Positions 1-13,405 of a stretch of DNA of 40,310 bases are shown here, piece after piece. The stretch's first letter is position 1, and the number at the start of each line of letters is the position of its first letter. The notes beneath the pieces were generated by a model. The model made no database searches. It saw only the letters and a program-made list of their open reading frames with translations, and was not told the DNA's origin. Source of the DNA: Pyrinomonadaceae bacterium (GTDB taxonomy: Bacteria; Acidobacteriota; Blastocatellia; Pyrinomonadales; Pyrinomonadaceae). Position numbers and translations under genes: made by a program. The stretch covers positions 1 through 40,310 of the forward strand of contig JAUZFQ010000058.1 in assembly GCA_030838445.1 (NCBI GenBank), written 5' to 3'.

Positions 1-71
1 ATTGCGGAATGCGGATTAAAGAAAGCACGTGTCTTTCAATCCGCATTCCGCAATCCGAAATCCGCAATTCA
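1..71. repeat. Heptamer array with inverted repeat upstream of hsp20
   Basis: Positions 37-71 are five degenerate 7-bp units (CAATCCG, CATTCCG, CAATCCG, AAATCCG, CAATTCA). Positions 1-17 are the exact reverse complement of 38-54, so the segment can fold into a 17-bp stem with an inner GAAAG/CTTTC stem (21-25/33-37). It lies directly before the hsp20 Shine-Dalgarno. It may extend left of the window. Function unknown; it could act as a terminator for an upstream gene or as a leader hairpin. Confidence 0.75.
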
Positions 72-90
72 AAAATCGGAGGTTTTTACC

Positions 91-552
91 GTGGGACATA
101 AGTGGGACGAGTGGCGTGATTATGTGACGTTGCAGGAGCGCATGAATCGTCTGTTCGAGGACACGGCGCGGCGGCACGATCATTTGAACGAGGAGCGCGA
201 GGCGGAGCTTGAGCGCGCCGACTGGACGCCCGTCTCGGACATCTACGAGACCGCGACGGAGTTCGTCATCGCGATTGATCTGCCGGGCATCGAGCGCGGC
301 GCGCTCGAAGTGAGTATTGACGAGAATCGCCTGACGGTGCGCGGCGAACGCACGCCGGAAGAGACAGGGACGCGGCGCGGCAACGGCGGCCGGGGTCGCC
401 CGTTCGGGCGTTTCCTGAGTCGCTTCGGGCCGCTGCCGCCGACGGTGGATCAGAAGAACATCGCGGCCGACTACAAGGACGGCGTGCTCAGTCTGCGCCT
501 GCCCAAGCGCGCGGAGCAGAAAGCGGCGCGCGTCAAAATATCGGTTCAGTGA
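91..552 (+). CDS. Small heat shock protein, Hsp20/alpha-crystallin family
   Basis: This 153-aa protein is an ATP-independent holdase that binds unfolding proteins in the cytoplasm and keeps them refoldable. The alpha-crystallin domain runs from about residue 45 (WTPVSDIYETATEFVIAIDLPG) to the end, with the conserved A-x-x-x-G-V-L region seen as AADYKDGVLSLRLPK near residues 129-143, and a C-terminal I-x-V-like motif (KISVQ). The length is typical of the family. The start is GTG at 91, chosen because GGAGGT at 78-83 lies 7 bp upstream. It is followed by grpE, groEL and a Clp ATPase on the same strand, which fits a stress or proteostasis island. The stop codon overlaps the first unit of a heptamer repeat array. 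Confidence 0.93.
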   Translation: MGHKWDEWRDYVTLQERMNRLFEDTARRHDHLNEEREAELERADWTPVSDIYETATEFVIAIDLPGIERGALEVSIDENRLTVRGERTPEETGTRRGNGGRGRPFGRFLSRFGPLPPTVDQKNIAADYKDGVLSLRLPKRAEQKAARVKISVQ

Positions 553-624
553 CAGGTGACGGGTGACAAGTGACAAGTCGGAAAACTTGTTCTAACTTGT
601 CACTTGTCACCCGTCACTTGTCAC
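549..624. repeat. Paired heptamer arrays forming a 29-bp hairpin
   Basis: The left arm 549-577 has four 7-bp units of the form GTGACNN. The right arm 596-624 has four units (CTTGTCA, CTTGTCA, CCCGTCA, CTTGTCA). The arms are reverse complements over 29 bp with one mismatch, around an 18-nt loop. The first unit begins one base before the hsp20 TGA (550-552). The hairpin could terminate hsp20 transcription, although no T-tract follows. Confidence 0.85.
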
Positions 625-670
625 CAAAATTTATATGGTATCTTTTCGCAGGGAGAAAAAGAGAAGAAGT

Positions 671-1345
671 ATGGCAGAAAGAATGGCGGCTGAAGAGGCG
701 CGCGCCGCGGGGAACGCGCCGGACGCCACGGCAGCCGAGGGCATCCGTGTGACGGACAGGCGGCGCGTCGTCCTCGACGAGTCGGGCGAAGGCGCGCGCG
801 CGGAGGACACGACCGACGCGCCGAATTTGAAACCGAAGTATGTGGAAGAACTCGAAGCGCGCACGCGCGCCGCAGAGCAGTCGGCGCGCGACGTGCAGGC
901 GCGCTTTGAACAGGTGCGCGCGGAACTCAAGCGCGAGACGGACGAGATCAGGCAGCGGCTCGCGCGCACGGCCGACGAACGCGCGACGCGCGAGAAGGCC
1001 GCCTTCGTCGGCGCGCTCCTGCCCGTGATGGAGAACTTGCGGCGCGCGATGGAAGCGGCTGAGGGCGGCGGCTCGCCCGACGCCTTGCTCGGCGGCCTGC
1101 ACGGCACGCTCAGCGGGTTCGAGAGCGCGCTCGCGTCCGGCGGCGTCGAAGCGATCACGGCCATCGGCCAATTGTTCGACCCGGAGTTGCACGAGGCGGT
1201 TGACGTGGTTGAGGTCGAGCCGGAGCGCGACGGCGTGGTCACGGCCGAATACTCTCGCGGCTACCGCATGGGCGGCCAACTGCTGCGCCCCGCGCGCGTG
1301 CAGGTCGGGCGCGCAAAGGCCGAAGGGCAGGCGGCGACGGAGTAA
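671..1345 (+). CDS. grpE: GrpE, nucleotide exchange factor of DnaK
   Basis: GrpE releases ADP from DnaK (Hsp70) and so resets the chaperone cycle in the cytoplasm. The 224-aa product has a charged, variable N-terminus, a long coiled coil (about residues 55-115, with ARDVQARFEQVRAELKRE), the dimer region FVGALLPVMENLRRAMEAAE, and the C-terminal beta-domain signature LFDPELHEAVDVVEVEPE followed by GYRMGGQLLRPARVQVG. The ATG at 671 is preferred over the in-frame ATG at 635, because 635 lies right after the repeat array with no Shine-Dalgarno, while a purine-rich AGAAGAAG precedes 671. ATG 683 is a third option. Neither dnaK nor dnaJ is in view. A second heptamer array separates it from groEL. 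Confidence 0.93.
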   Translation: MAERMAAEEARAAGNAPDATAAEGIRVTDRRRVVLDESGEGARAEDTTDAPNLKPKYVEELEARTRAAEQSARDVQARFEQVRAELKRETDEIRQRLARTADERATREKAAFVGALLPVMENLRRAMEAAEGGGSPDALLGGLHGTLSGFESALASGGVEAITAIGQLFDPELHEAVDVVEVEPERDGVVTAEYSRGYRMGGQLLRPARVQVGRAKAEGQAATE

Positions 1346-1355
1346 ATTTTTGCTC

Positions 1356-1475
1356 GTTGTCCGTCGTCAGTTGTCCGTTGTTTGTGGCTTACTAGCGGCG
1401 GGCTGACAATCAGAGTTTCGAGTTGCGAAGAGAGACAAAACAACTGACGACGGACAACGGGCAACTGACAATCTT
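1356..1475. repeat. Paired heptamer arrays between grpE and groEL
   Basis: Left units at 1356-1390 are GTTGTCC, GTCGTCA, GTTGTCC, GTTGTTT, GTGGCTT. Right units at 1441-1475 are CAACTGA, CGACGGA, CAACGGG, CAACTGA, CAATCTT. Positions 1356-1373 and 1441-1458 are perfect 18-bp reverse complements around a loop of about 67 nt. The right arm ends about 5 bp before the groEL Shine-Dalgarno. The sequence differs completely from the array after hsp20, but the 7-bp period is the same. Confidence 0.82.
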
Positions 1476-1494
1476 ATCGAGGAGAACAAACTAA

Positions 1495-3129
<1,635 letters not shown>

Positions 3130-3454
3130 AAAGCGGCGAAAGTAAACTGGTGGAAGGCAGAAGGGAGGGGCGACACAGTTTCTCCACTTTTGCCTTTTCA
3201 CTTTTGGCGTCTGCCGCACTTCTCATGGCCGAATAATTGCAGTCTCAAGTGTGCTATGCTCAGAGCGTCCCGAAACACAACGGGACGCGGGCGCGTGGCA
3301 TCTAAAAGTAGCCGCCGGACGGAGAGAAAGCGGCCTTCATTTTCTCCGCGCAGAACCGGAATGGATCGCCGCAGCGTAAATTATTCGGGCGGCAGACGGC
3401 GATCAACAAACTCGCAACCCCCACGGGGCGCGAACAGCAGATTGAAGGAATACA
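3130..3454. other. Non-coding gap groEL-clp with heptamer-period sequence and a small hairpin
   Basis: This 325-bp stretch holds no convincing gene. Positions 3182-3223 show six 7-bp steps (CTCCACT, TTTGCCT, TTTCACT, TTTGGCG, TCTGCCG, CACTTCT), and a purine-rich counterpart of similar period lies at about 3144-3171. A 7-bp stem GCGTCCC/GGGACGC lies at 3265-3271/3282-3288. TATGCT at 3255-3260 could be a -10 box, but no -35 fits at the normal distance. It presumably contains the clp promoter. Confidence 0.6.
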
Positions 3455-5734
<2,280 letters not shown>

Positions 5735-5783
5735 GCCGCGATGGAGTTAACCGCGGGCAATCCCGAACGCCCGTTTTGAACCG

Positions 5784-5830
5784 GAGGGTTTCAGCTTTCT
5801 AGCATTTATAGATGAGCTGAAACCCTCTTT
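5784..5830 (+). terminator. Rho-independent terminator after the Clp ATPase gene
   Basis: GAGGGTTTCAGCT (5784-5796) pairs perfectly with AGCTGAAACCCTC (5815-5827), followed by TTT. It lies 50 bp after the stop codon and 14 bp before the next start. Confidence 0.8.
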
Positions 5831-5843
5831 CACTTGCAGTTTT

Positions 5844-6692
5844 ATGAACACAACTTTATTTCACAAAACGGCGCGGTTCGCGTTGTCGCTCATTCTGCTG
5901 TGCGCGGCGGGCGCGACGGGTTTCGCGCAGGCGACGCCCGCGAACTCGCCGCCGAAAGTTGACGTGCAAACGGCGACGGCGCAGGCGGCCAACGACGAGA
6001 AGGCCGAGCAGATCGTGCGGCGCGCAATCGAGGCGCAGGGCGGCGGCGCGTACCTCGGCGTCAAGACGATCATCGGGCGCGGCTACTTCTCGCAGTTCGA
6101 CAAGGGCGTCTCGCTGCCGCCGCTCTCGTTCGTTGACTACCTCGTCTTCCCCGACCGCGAGCGCACGGAGTTTCGCGGCGGCCGCGGGCGCACCATCCAG
6201 ACCAACGCAGGCGAGGGCGGCTGGCTGTTCGAGAGTTCGACGCGTTCCATCGTGGATTTGAAGCCGGAGCAGGTGGCCGACTTTCGTCTCGCCATGCGGA
6301 CGAGCACGGACAATTTGTTGCGCGGCTGGTGGCGCAAGGACGGCGCGCGGCTCACCTATCTCGGCCGCCGCGAGGCCGGTCTCGCCAAACGCAACGAGGC
6401 CGTGCGGGTGACGTACCCGGACGGCTTTTGGGTGGATTACGAGATCGGCGCGAAGGACTTTTTGCCCGCCAAAACTTTTTTCAAGCGCAAGAACGCGGAA
6501 GGCGAAGAGGTGGACGAAGAGGATCGCTTCGCCAGTTATAAAACCATCAACGGGCTGACCGTGCCCTTCGTCATTGATCACTACCGCGCGGGCGCGCAGT
6601 CGAGCCGCATCAACTATGATTCGGTTGAGTTCAACACCCCCGTCCCCGACACGCTCTTCGCCAAACCGGCGAACATCAAAGCGATCAAGTAG
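5844..6692 (+). CDS. Secreted LolA-like outer-membrane lipoprotein-sorting family protein
   Basis: The 282-aa product has a signal peptide (residues 1-29, hydrophobic FALSLILLCAAGATGFAQ). The mature part starts with a helix of the form AEQIVRRAIEAQGG and then alternates beta-strand segments, including RTIQTNAGEGGWLFES and VRVTYPDGFWVDYEIG, and ends PVPDTLFAKPANIKAIK. This style (helix, twisted sheet, terminal V-P-D-x-L-F-x-K-P) matches LolA/LolB-like folds and the many secreted acidobacterial relatives. It may bind a lipid or a lipoprotein acyl chain in the periplasm, but no specific function can be read. It stands alone between two terminators. Confidence 0.7.
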   Translation: MNTTLFHKTARFALSLILLCAAGATGFAQATPANSPPKVDVQTATAQAANDEKAEQIVRRAIEAQGGGAYLGVKTIIGRGYFSQFDKGVSLPPLSFVDYLVFPDRERTEFRGGRGRTIQTNAGEGGWLFESSTRSIVDLKPEQVADFRLAMRTSTDNLLRGWWRKDGARLTYLGRREAGLAKRNEAVRVTYPDGFWVDYEIGAKDFLPAKTFFKRKNAEGEEVDEEDRFASYKTINGLTVPFVIDHYRAGAQSSRINYDSVEFNTPVPDTLFAKPANIKAIK

Positions 6693-6709
6693 CGACCGCA
6701 GCATAAGCT

Positions 6710-6795
6710 CAACCCAAAAGCACGAAGCCACAAAGAAAACTAGGCCACAAAGAAAACTCGTAGGAGTAACTTTGTGGCCTAGTGCTTTTGGGTTG
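6710..6795. terminator. Bidirectional terminator with alternative left arms
   Basis: The right arm 6770-6795 pairs with CAACCCAAAAGCAC (6710-6723) and then with either of two copies of GCCACAAAG (6727-6735 or 6744-6752). The two copies belong to a 15-bp direct repeat with 17-bp period (6727-6741 and 6744-6758). It lies between convergent genes ending at 6692 (+) and 6808 (-), so it can serve both. Confidence 0.72.
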
Positions 6796-6807
6796 GACGG
6801 TCTCGTC

Positions 6808-8133
6808 CTAGTCGCCGTTGTTGTCGCCCGCGGCGCGGGTCGAAGGGGGCGAGGCCGCGTGGTAGAGGGCGTAGATTTCTTCCTTCACTTCGGGCGGGAA
6901 GCAGACGCGGTCGAGTTGGTAGCGGCGCAGGCCGCGTACCGCGCCGCTCACTTCGCTGATCTCGCGGATCGAGGGGCGCGCGTAGCCGTCCTCGACGTAG
7001 ATGCGCGCTTTGGGTTCCGCGCCCTCGGCCGTGTAGTAGTTGTAGTAGGGCACGTCGCCCGCGTGGTCTTCGATGAAGTAGAAGCGCGGCTCGAAACCGG
7101 CGCGCGCCACGCACGCCCGCGCCTCGGCGAGAAACTGCGCTCGCTCGCCCGCCGGCATGTCGAGATCAATCGCCTTGAAGAGCCGGCGGCCGACGAAGCG
7201 GTGGCTGAGGTCGTTCAAGATCGTGTCCTTCGCGCGCCGCCACTGCTTGAGGTGAAAGAGCACGTCGGAGTCGTCCATCTCAAGGTGGTCTTCGAGCGAG
7301 AGCGTCTGGCGTCGGAGGACTTTCTCGAAGGCCGTGCCGGGCGCGCACCACACCTCTTCGCCCGCCGCGACGAGTTCGAGAGCGCGACGGAGGATCGAGC
7401 GCAAGACCGCCTCGGCCGAGCGCAGCGTGCGGTGAAAATAGACCTGCCGGAACATGTAATAACGCGCCTGTAGATATTCCTCGACGGCGTAAAGGCCGCG
7501 CGCGGCGACGTAGATGCGGTCGTTCTCCACGTCCACGGCGAGCGCGTTGATGATCCATTCGAGATCGTAGATGCCGTACTTCGCGCCCGTCATCAGCGAG
7601 TCGCGCAGGAGGTAGTCCATGCGATCCACGTCCAACTGCGAAGAGACGAGTTGGGCGAGGAAGGCGGGCTGGAATGTGCCCTCGATGATGTCGGCGACGC
7701 GGCGCGGGAGTTCGGGCGAATAGTCGCGGAGCACCTGATTGATCTCGGTCTCTTCGGCGAGCACGGCGCGCACCGTCCAATCTTCGTGGTGGAAGCCGAG
7801 GACGTGCTCCATGACGTGCGAGAACGAGCCGTGCCCTACGTCGTGCAGGAGCGCGGCCGCGCGCGCCGCAGCGCGATCCTCCTCGCTGATCGGATGGTTC
7901 TCGCCGAGTCGATCCAGCACGCGCGTGATGAGGTGGAGCACGCCGAGCGAGTGCGTGAAGCGCGAATGTTCCGCTCCCTGATAAGTGTAGAGCGCGAGGC
8001 CGAGTTGCTTGATGCGGCGCAGGCGTTGAAACTCCGGCGCGTCAACGAGGCGCACGAGCAGTTGCCCCTCGCGTGTGTCGGTGCGCAGCCGGATGATGTT
8101 GTGTACGGGGTCGCGGTAGATGCGTTCGCTCAT
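6808..8133 (-). CDS. HD-domain phosphohydrolase, dGTPase/YwfO-like (COG1078 type)
   Basis: The 441-aa protein opens with [11 protein letters not shown], typical of the COG1078 HD proteins related to dGTP triphosphohydrolases and to SAMHD1. The metal site is visible: H56 and H61 in EHSRFTH, the HD pair H97-D98 in [12 protein letters not shown], and a later aspartate in [13 protein letters not shown]. It probably hydrolyses (d)NTPs or a related phosphoester in the cytoplasm. The start is placed at ATG 8133, because the upstream 36 codons run through a heptamer repeat and a terminator. No clear Shine-Dalgarno precedes it; the repeat occupies that region. It lies downstream of the TonB receptor gene on the same strand but is separated from it by a terminator. 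Confidence 0.88.
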   Translation of the reverse strand: MSERIYRDPVHNIIRLRTDTREGQLLVRLVDAPEFQRLRRIKQLGLALYTYQGAEHSRFTHSLGVLHLITRVLDRLGENHPISEEDRAAARAAALLHDVGHGSFSHVMEHVLGFHHEDWTVRAVLAEETEINQVLRDYSPELPRRVADIIEGTFQPAFLAQLVSSQLDVDRMDYLLRDSLMTGAKYGIYDLEWIINALAVDVENDRIYVAARGLYAVEEYLQARYYMFRQVYFHRTLRSAEAVLRSILRRALELVAAGEEVWCAPGTAFEKVLRRQTLSLEDHLEMDDSDVLFHLKQWRRAKDTILNDLSHRFVGRRLFKAIDLDMPAGERAQFLAEARACVARAGFEPRFYFIEDHAGDVPYYNYYTAEGAEPKARIYVEDGYARPSIREISEVSGAVRGLRRYQLDRVCFPPEVKEEIYALYHAASPPSTRAAGDNNGD

Positions 8134-8144
8134 TGTCGAAGAAT

Positions 8145-8175
8145 GGTAAAGGGTAAACGCTAAATGGTAAATGCC
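8145..8175. repeat. Heptamer array in the leader of the HD gene
   Basis: On the + strand the units are GGTAAAG (8145), GGTAAAC (8152), GCTAAAT (8159) and GGTAAAT (8166), then GCC. On the - strand they lie 12-42 bp upstream of the HD gene ATG. No facing inverted copy is seen here. Confidence 0.72.
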
Positions 8176-8204
8176 GGAGAGGATTTCCCAGAAGGTTGCG
8201 ACCG

Positions 8205-8241
8205 AAAAAAAGTGGGCTGGCAGCCGAAGCCACCAGCCCAC
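8205..8241 (-). terminator. Rho-independent terminator of the TonB receptor gene
   Basis: On the - strand GTGGGCTGG (8241-8233) pairs with CCAGCCCAC (8220-8212), followed by seven T (8211-8205). It begins 33 bp after the receptor stop codon. Confidence 0.88.
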
Positions 8242-8273
8242 AGGCGAAACGCGTCTGCGAGAAACGCGCGTGG

Positions 8274-11200
8274 TTAGAAGGTGTAACGCAGGGCGAACTG
8301 AATGACGCGCCCGGCCTTGTTCTCGTTGAGCGGCGTCTGCGTGGCCGTCAACTTGCCGAAGTCCGAACTCGGTCGTTGCGGCTGGCGATCCGCCGGGTCG
8401 GCCGAGAACGGGTCTGTCGGCAGGAACGGATCAACCGGCAGGCCGAAGCCGATGGCCGAGGTCAGGCGTTGCGTGTTGGTCAGGTTGAAGACCTCCGTGC
8501 GGAACTGGAGGGCGTGGCCTTCCCAGGGCATCTTGAAGTTCTTGGTGAGGCCGATGTCAACCGTGACGTAGCCGGGATAGCGCAGGACGTTGCGGTCGCC
8601 CACTTCGCCCGCGCGCGGCTCGCGGAAACCGCGGAAGGCCGCCGTCGGGTCGCTGAACAAATTCGGCTCAGGCCCGCGCACGGGCGACTCGCGCACGGCC
8701 GCGACGCGCACCATGTTCGACTGCACGTTCCAGTTCGTCGCCCATCGATCCGCCTCGAAAGGTTCGCCGACGGGGAGGCCGGAGTTCCAACGCGCGATGC
8801 CGGTCATCTGCCAGCCGCCGAGGATCGTCTCCGCCACGCCGCCGATGTCGCCGAGGAAGGCGCGGCCGCGCCCGATGGGCAGGCCGACGAGCCAGTTGGC
8901 GTTGACGATGTGACGGATGTCGAAGTCGGAGTTGGCGTAGTTCTGATCGATGTCGAGCGGGTTGACGATGAACGCCGCGCCGTAAGTGCCCGCGCTTTGC
9001 AGACCCGACGCGTTGTCGAGCGAGTGCGAGAGCGTGTAGTTGAAGTCGAACGCCACGTCGCGTTTGAAGCGTTGGCGGATGCTGAACTGGCCGGAGTTGT
9101 AGTTCGACTTGGCGATAGTGCCGAAGGCCGAGAAGGCCGCATACTGCGGGTGGAAGAAGAGGTTGTCGCCGAGCGGCGAGAGGCCGTCGTCCCAGAGCAG
9201 TTGCAGGAAGGTGTAGTCGGTGATGCCCTGCCCGCCGAGGCTGGGGAAGGCCACGCGGCGGTAGGCGCGTTGCGTGGCGGTTTGCGTGGCGGTGCGCAGA
9301 CCGGGCAGCACGTTCTCGAAGAACGGGATCGTCCCCATCTGGCTGACGGGCACGCCGCGGTAGCGGGCATCGGTCAAGAGGTTGATGGCCTCATACCACG
9401 TCTGACCCGAGGTCGGGTCTTTGAGGTTGTTGAGGTGCATGATGTCGCGCGTCGCCAGCAGGTCGCGGGCGAAGCGGCCGACGTAGCTCGCCTCGAACGA
9501 CAGACCGCGCCCGATCTCGCGGCCGTAGGAGAGGTTGACGCTGTAGTTGTAGGGCGTCGTCAGCGTGTCGTCGAGCGACGACTCGATGCGCTGCTGTTCG
9601 TCCGACGGGGTGATGAGCGGGAACGAGACCGTCGGCGTGACGGTCAGGCCGGGCAGCGTGCGCACGTTCTGGTTGAAGCCCGTGAGCAGCGGCCCCATAT
9701 TGTTGCTCACGTCGAAGGTGTTGGCCGAGATGCCCTGCGTGGACTTGAAGCCGAGCGACGAGTTCAAATCGAAGGTGACGGCCAACTGGCTGCCGATGCG
9801 GTCATAGACCATGCGGAAGCCGCCGCGGATGACCGACTTGCCGCCGCGCCCGAGCAGGCGACCCATGAAGTTGTCGCCGAAGTCGGGCGACCACGCGAAG
9901 GCCACCGAGGGGGCGAAGTTGTTCCAGTCCTGATCGTAGTAGCCTTTGCGGCCGTTGGCCTTGCCCGCCAGATCAACCGTGATCGGATCGTTGACGGGGC
10001 GACCGGCGTTCGCGCCCGCGACGCGACGCTCGAAATACTCGCCGAGGCTCTGCGTGGGCGCGACCTGAATCCCGTTCGTCTCGTAGACGGGCGTGGACGT
10101 GCTCCAACGCAGGCCGTAGGAGAGCGTCAGGTTGGGGCGCACGCGCCAAGAGTCCTGCGCGTAGAGTTCGTACTCCTGCGTGGCGAAGGTGCGCTCGATG
10201 CCCGTGCCGGGCGCGAGCAGTTGCCCGTTCTTGCCGTAGTTGAGGTTCGCCTCGTACTGCGAGAAGCGGCCGATGACGGCGGCGAGCGCGTCGCGGAAGT
10301 CGGTCTCGAAGTCGGCGCTCACGTCGGGGAAGATCGGGTCGAAGGTGTCGTTCGTGTCGAGGTAGAGCGACGCGCCGGAGAAGTCGAAGAACGACGGGTT
10401 GACGATGGCGCGGTCGTAGGAGTTGCCGAACGAGTTGCGGTTGTTGCGGATGAGACGCACGTTGCCGCCGTACTGCATCGAGTGCGAACCCTTGATCCAC
10501 GAGAAGTCGTCGACGAAGTTGTGGACGGGCGTGGTGCGGCTGAGCGTGCGCGTGGCGAGCGTCGGCGAGTAGACGAAGCGGAAGAAGATGTCGTTCTGCG
10601 TTAGGTCGCCGCCGTCTGTGAACGAGGCGCGCGTCAGGCCGTAGCTGAAGCGGTTGACGATGTTGTTGGTGGCCGTCCACGTGTGACCGGCGGAGAAGCC
10701 CTTCGGGTGATTCCAGAACTGCGGCGAGAGCGTGTCGGGGAAGGCAGACGCCTGCGTGATGAGATCGTCCTGATAAGTGCCGCGCGCGAAGAGCGTCTGG
10801 CGGTCGGTCAGGTTGAAGTCGAACTTGGCGATGTAGAGATCGAGGTTCGAGGGCGTCTTGGCGTTGAAGCGGAAGCCGCCGGTGTTGAGGCCGTCGCCGA
10901 AGGTGGCGGTGTTGGCCGGGTAGCGGCGCGCGGCGTCGGCGAGCGCGGCGAGCGCGACGGGGTTGCGCCCCGGATCGACGCCGTTGACGGCGTTGTAGAA
11001 ACCACCGATCTGCGCGCTCGTCAGGCAGCGCACTCCGGCGGGCGTGCCCGCGGGACACGTCGGGTCGCTCGCGCCACTCTCGGTGCGATAGCGCACGATG
11101 CCTTGACCGAGCGACGGCAGCGGGACTTCGCGCTCGACCGGGGTTTCCGAAGCCTCGCGGAAGCCCTCGTAGGTGAAGAAGAAGAAGGCGCGGTCTTTTT

Positions 11201-12143
11201 TGATCGGGCCGCCGAGCGAGCCGCCGAACACGTTGCGCAGCAGTTGCGGGCGCGGGGCGCGCGGGTCGCCGGCACGCGCCGCGCCGGTCTGCACGGCGAA
11301 GTCGTTGGCCGTGTAACGACCGGCGGCGTTGTTGAAGAAGTCGTTGGCGGTCGTCACCGTGTTGCGGTGAAACTCGTAGAGCGAGCCGTGGAAGTTGTTC
11401 GTGCCCGACTTGGTGACGAGCGACACCTGCGCGCCGGAGGAGCGACCCTGATCGGCGTTGGCGTTCGTCGTCGTGACGCGAAACTCTTGCAGCGAGTCGG
11501 GCGTCACGCGCAGCACACCGGCGAAGGCTTCGTCGGTCACCACGTCGAGGCCGCGCTGCTGTTCGTTGTTGTCGATGCCGTCGAGCGTGATGTTGGTCTG
11601 GTCGGCGCGCGCGCCGCTGACGTAGCCGCCCGGCGTGACGCCGGTTTGCAAGGAGAGCAGGCCGACGACGTTGCGCGCGTTCAAGGGCAACTCGGAGATG
11701 CGCTGCGACCCGAAGGCCGTGCCGAGCGTGGCGTCGGAGGTGTTGAGCGGGGCGTCGGTGGATGCGGTCACCGTCACGGTCTCAGTGCCGAGACCGGCTT
11801 CGAGTTGCACGTCTACGTCAACGGGCGTGTCAACGAGCGCGGCGACGTTGGAGACCGAGACTTTTTTAAAGCCGCCCGATTCAACGTCAACCCGGTAAGT
11901 GTCGGGCTGAACGGCGGTGAAGGTGTAGCTGCCTTCTTCGTTGGTGGTTTGCGTGCGAGAGAAGTTCTTGCCTTCGTTGACGAGCGTGACGGTCGCGCCC
12001 GCCACCACGTTGCCCTGCTGATCTTTGACCGTGCCGCGCACGGTAGACCGGCCGCCCTGTGCGAAGACGCTGCCTGCCAGCAGGAGCGAGAAGAGAACTC
12101 CGTAGACCGTGAAAGCGGTACGGCTTCGGGTAGAGTTACGCAT
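8274..12143 (-). CDS. TonB-dependent receptor with N-terminal carboxypeptidase-regulatory domain (Oar-like)
   Basis: This 1289-aa outer-membrane protein has a signal peptide (about 1-29, ending SVFAQ) and a carboxypeptidase-regulatory-like beta-sandwich (about 32-115, [20 protein letters not shown]). A plug-like region follows (about 130-230, [19 protein letters not shown] and [10 protein letters not shown]), then a very long beta-barrel. It ends [13 protein letters not shown], with the terminal aromatic residue used for outer-membrane insertion. Receptors of this shape are abundant in Acidobacteriota and are thought to import large ligands such as glycans or peptides, powered by TonB-ExbBD; the ligand cannot be read here. 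GGAGG 10 bp upstream of the ATG supports the start. It is monocistronic, with a long upstream gap and its own terminator. Confidence 0.94.
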   Translation of the reverse strand: MRNSTRSRTAFTVYGVLFSLLLAGSVFAQGGRSTVRGTVKDQQGNVVAGATVTLVNEGKNFSRTQTTNEEGSYTFTAVQPDTYRVDVESGGFKKVSVSNVAALVDTPVDVDVQLEAGLGTETVTVTASTDAPLNTSDATLGTAFGSQRISELPLNARNVVGLLSLQTGVTPGGYVSGARADQTNITLDGIDNNEQQRGLDVVTDEAFAGVLRVTPDSLQEFRVTTTNANADQGRSSGAQVSLVTKSGTNNFHGSLYEFHRNTVTTANDFFNNAAGRYTANDFAVQTGAARAGDPRAPRPQLLRNVFGGSLGGPIKKDRAFFFFTYEGFREASETPVEREVPLPSLGQGIVRYRTESGASDPTCPAGTPAGVRCLTSAQIGGFYNAVNGVDPGRNPVALAALADAARRYPANTATFGDGLNTGGFRFNAKTPSNLDLYIAKFDFNLTDRQTLFARGTYQDDLITQASAFPDTLSPQFWNHPKGFSAGHTWTATNNIVNRFSYGLTRASFTDGGDLTQNDIFFRFVYSPTLATRTLSRTTPVHNFVDDFSWIKGSHSMQYGGNVRLIRNNRNSFGNSYDRAIVNPSFFDFSGASLYLDTNDTFDPIFPDVSADFETDFRDALAAVIGRFSQYEANLNYGKNGQLLAPGTGIERTFATQEYELYAQDSWRVRPNLTLSYGLRWSTSTPVYETNGIQVAPTQSLGEYFERRVAGANAGRPVNDPITVDLAGKANGRKGYYDQDWNNFAPSVAFAWSPDFGDNFMGRLLGRGGKSVIRGGFRMVYDRIGSQLAVTFDLNSSLGFKSTQGISANTFDVSNNMGPLLTGFNQNVRTLPGLTVTPTVSFPLITPSDEQQRIESSLDDTLTTPYNYSVNLSYGREIGRGLSFEASYVGRFARDLLATRDIMHLNNLKDPTSGQTWYEAINLLTDARYRGVPVSQMGTIPFFENVLPGLRTATQTATQRAYRRVAFPSLGGQGITDYTFLQLLWDDGLSPLGDNLFFHPQYAAFSAFGTIAKSNYNSGQFSIRQRFKRDVAFDFNYTLSHSLDNASGLQSAGTYGAAFIVNPLDIDQNYANSDFDIRHIVNANWLVGLPIGRGRAFLGDIGGVAETILGGWQMTGIARWNSGLPVGEPFEADRWATNWNVQSNMVRVAAVRESPVRGPEPNLFSDPTAAFRGFREPRAGEVGDRNVLRYPGYVTVDIGLTKNFKMPWEGHALQFRTEVFNLTNTQRLTSAIGFGLPVDPFLPTDPFSADPADRQPQRPSSDFGKLTATQTPLNENKAGRVIQFALRYTF

Positions 12144-12657
12144 ATTGAACTGGCCTCCGAATTTTTCAGCCGGGGCGCGCGGCGCGGATGAGCTTGAAGG
12201 CCGCGTGCTGCCGTCTGAGGAAGGTTAATGAGCTTCACCGGCGACGATCAACGGATCGTCGCGTGCGTTGCGGGGCGGGCATGTGCTTGTGACCAGACCC
12301 CGGCGCGCGTGGTGAAATCCCGACGACTTTTCGTGATGTTTGAAGAACGTCTAAGGAGCAGGCCGTGACGCCCGGCAGATGTCTCGGTTAACGCGGCGGC
12401 ACGAACGGCTCGCTTGCAGGAATACTCAGTCGAAAATACGCACGCAACGAGCGTTCCACTGGGGCGCACCGCCGCGGCGTCGGGCTAATGCGGAAAGTTG
12501 TAGAGGAACGCGCGCGCATGCTTGCGTGTGAATCCAAAAAAGTAATTGAAAATTCAGAATTTTGGACTTCGCACGCGCGGCGGCCGGACGGAAAAGGCCG
12601 GGGCAAAACTTGATTTTCGCCCCGGCCACTTCTAACAAACTCGCTCGATCTAACGTC
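12144..12657. other. 514-bp leader region of the TonB receptor gene
   Basis: No credible ORF is seen. It holds the ribA terminator at its right end and an 8-bp stem GCGACGAT/ATCGTCGC (12241-12248/12255-12262) about 100 bp upstream of the receptor start. It must include the receptor promoter, but I could not pick a convincing -35/-10 pair. I recognise no riboswitch. Confidence 0.5.
12592..12627 (-). terminator. Rho-independent terminator of ribA
   Basis: On the - strand GGCCGGGGC (12627-12619) pairs with GCCCCGGCC (12604-12596), with additional A/T pairs inside, followed by TTTT (12595-12592). It starts 31 bp after the ribA stop. Confidence 0.87.
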
Positions 12658-13305
12658 TCACTTGATCTTATCCAGCAGGTGTCCGAGCTTCTCTTTCTTC
12701 GTGCGCATGTAGTGCATCGCGGCCTCCGTGTGCGGCACTTCAATCGCCACGCGCTCGACGACCTGCAAGCCCGCCTCTTCCATCGCGCGCAGCTTCAGCG
12801 GGTTGTTCGAGATGATGCGGACGTGGCACAACCCCAGATCAAAAAGTATCTCGGCGCACTGTCGGTACTCGCGCAGGTCAACGGCCAGCCCCAACTGCTC
12901 GTTGGCTTCGACGGTGTCCGCGCCGTCGTCCTGCAAGGCGTAGGCGCGAATCTTGTTGATGATGCCGATACCCCGACCCTCTTGCATCTGGTAGACGATT
13001 GCGCCGCGCCCCTCGGCCTCGATCATCTGCATGGCCTGATGCAATTGCGGCCCGCAGTCGCACTTGACCGACCCGAACACGTCGCCCGTCAGGCATTGCG
13101 AATGGATGCGCGCGAGCGTCGGCGTCTCGCGTTCGATCTCGCCCTTGAAGATGGCGACGAACTCCTCGCCCGATTCGCGCGCGCGGTAGCCAGCGATCTT
13201 GAACTCGCCGTACTCGGTCGGCAACTTCGCCACCGACACGCGTTCGACCGAAAGTTGGGTCGTGTCCCACTGGCAGGTGGTGCTGGTCTGAGTTGCTTCT
13301 TCCAA
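12658..13305 (-). CDS. ribA: GTP cyclohydrolase II
   Basis: RibA opens the imidazole ring of GTP and releases formate and pyrophosphate, giving the first committed intermediate of riboflavin (FMN/FAD) synthesis. The 215-aa protein carries the zinc ligands C71, C82 and C84 in [15 protein letters not shown], the GTP-binding segment [10 protein letters not shown], catalytic-site residues in [13 protein letters not shown], and SNNPLKL near 166-172. It is a stand-alone RibA with no fused RibB (DHBP synthase) domain. The start is TTG at 13305: GGGGAG lies 9 bp upstream and no nearer ATG keeps the N-terminus. A sigma70-type promoter lies about 100 bp upstream. No other rib gene is adjacent. Confidence 0.95.
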   Translation of the reverse strand: MEEATQTSTTCQWDTTQLSVERVSVAKLPTEYGEFKIAGYRARESGEEFVAIFKGEIERETPTLARIHSQCLTGDVFGSVKCDCGPQLHQAMQMIEAEGRGAIVYQMQEGRGIGIINKIRAYALQDDGADTVEANEQLGLAVDLREYRQCAEILFDLGLCHVRIISNNPLKLRAMEEAGLQVVERVAIEVPHTEAAMHYMRTKKEKLGHLLDKIK

Positions 13306-13405
13306 AACTTCTTACTCCCCGGCCGACCGGCAGGATGTTTCGCGAGGTCTCCCGAAAATGAGGCCGCCGGTCGCGCGTTTTGATGAACGATTAAATCTGC
13401 CCCGA

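Noticed and set aside
549-1475. CRISPR array
   Set aside because: Units are 7 bp, degenerate and contiguous with no spacers, and no cas gene is present.
1346-1494. CIRCE/HrcA operator before groEL
   Set aside because: No TTAGCACTC inverted repeat is present; the only inverted repeat is the heptamer array pair.
8196-10604. 802-aa open frame on the + strand opposite the TonB receptor
   Set aside because: It is antisense to an unmistakable receptor gene, is rich in Arg, Val, Ala and Glu with no domain, and results from the high GC codon bias. The same applies to 10683-12191.
13306-13405. FMN riboswitch in the ribA leader
   Set aside because: The leader is only about 93 nt and I see none of the conserved RFN element segments.
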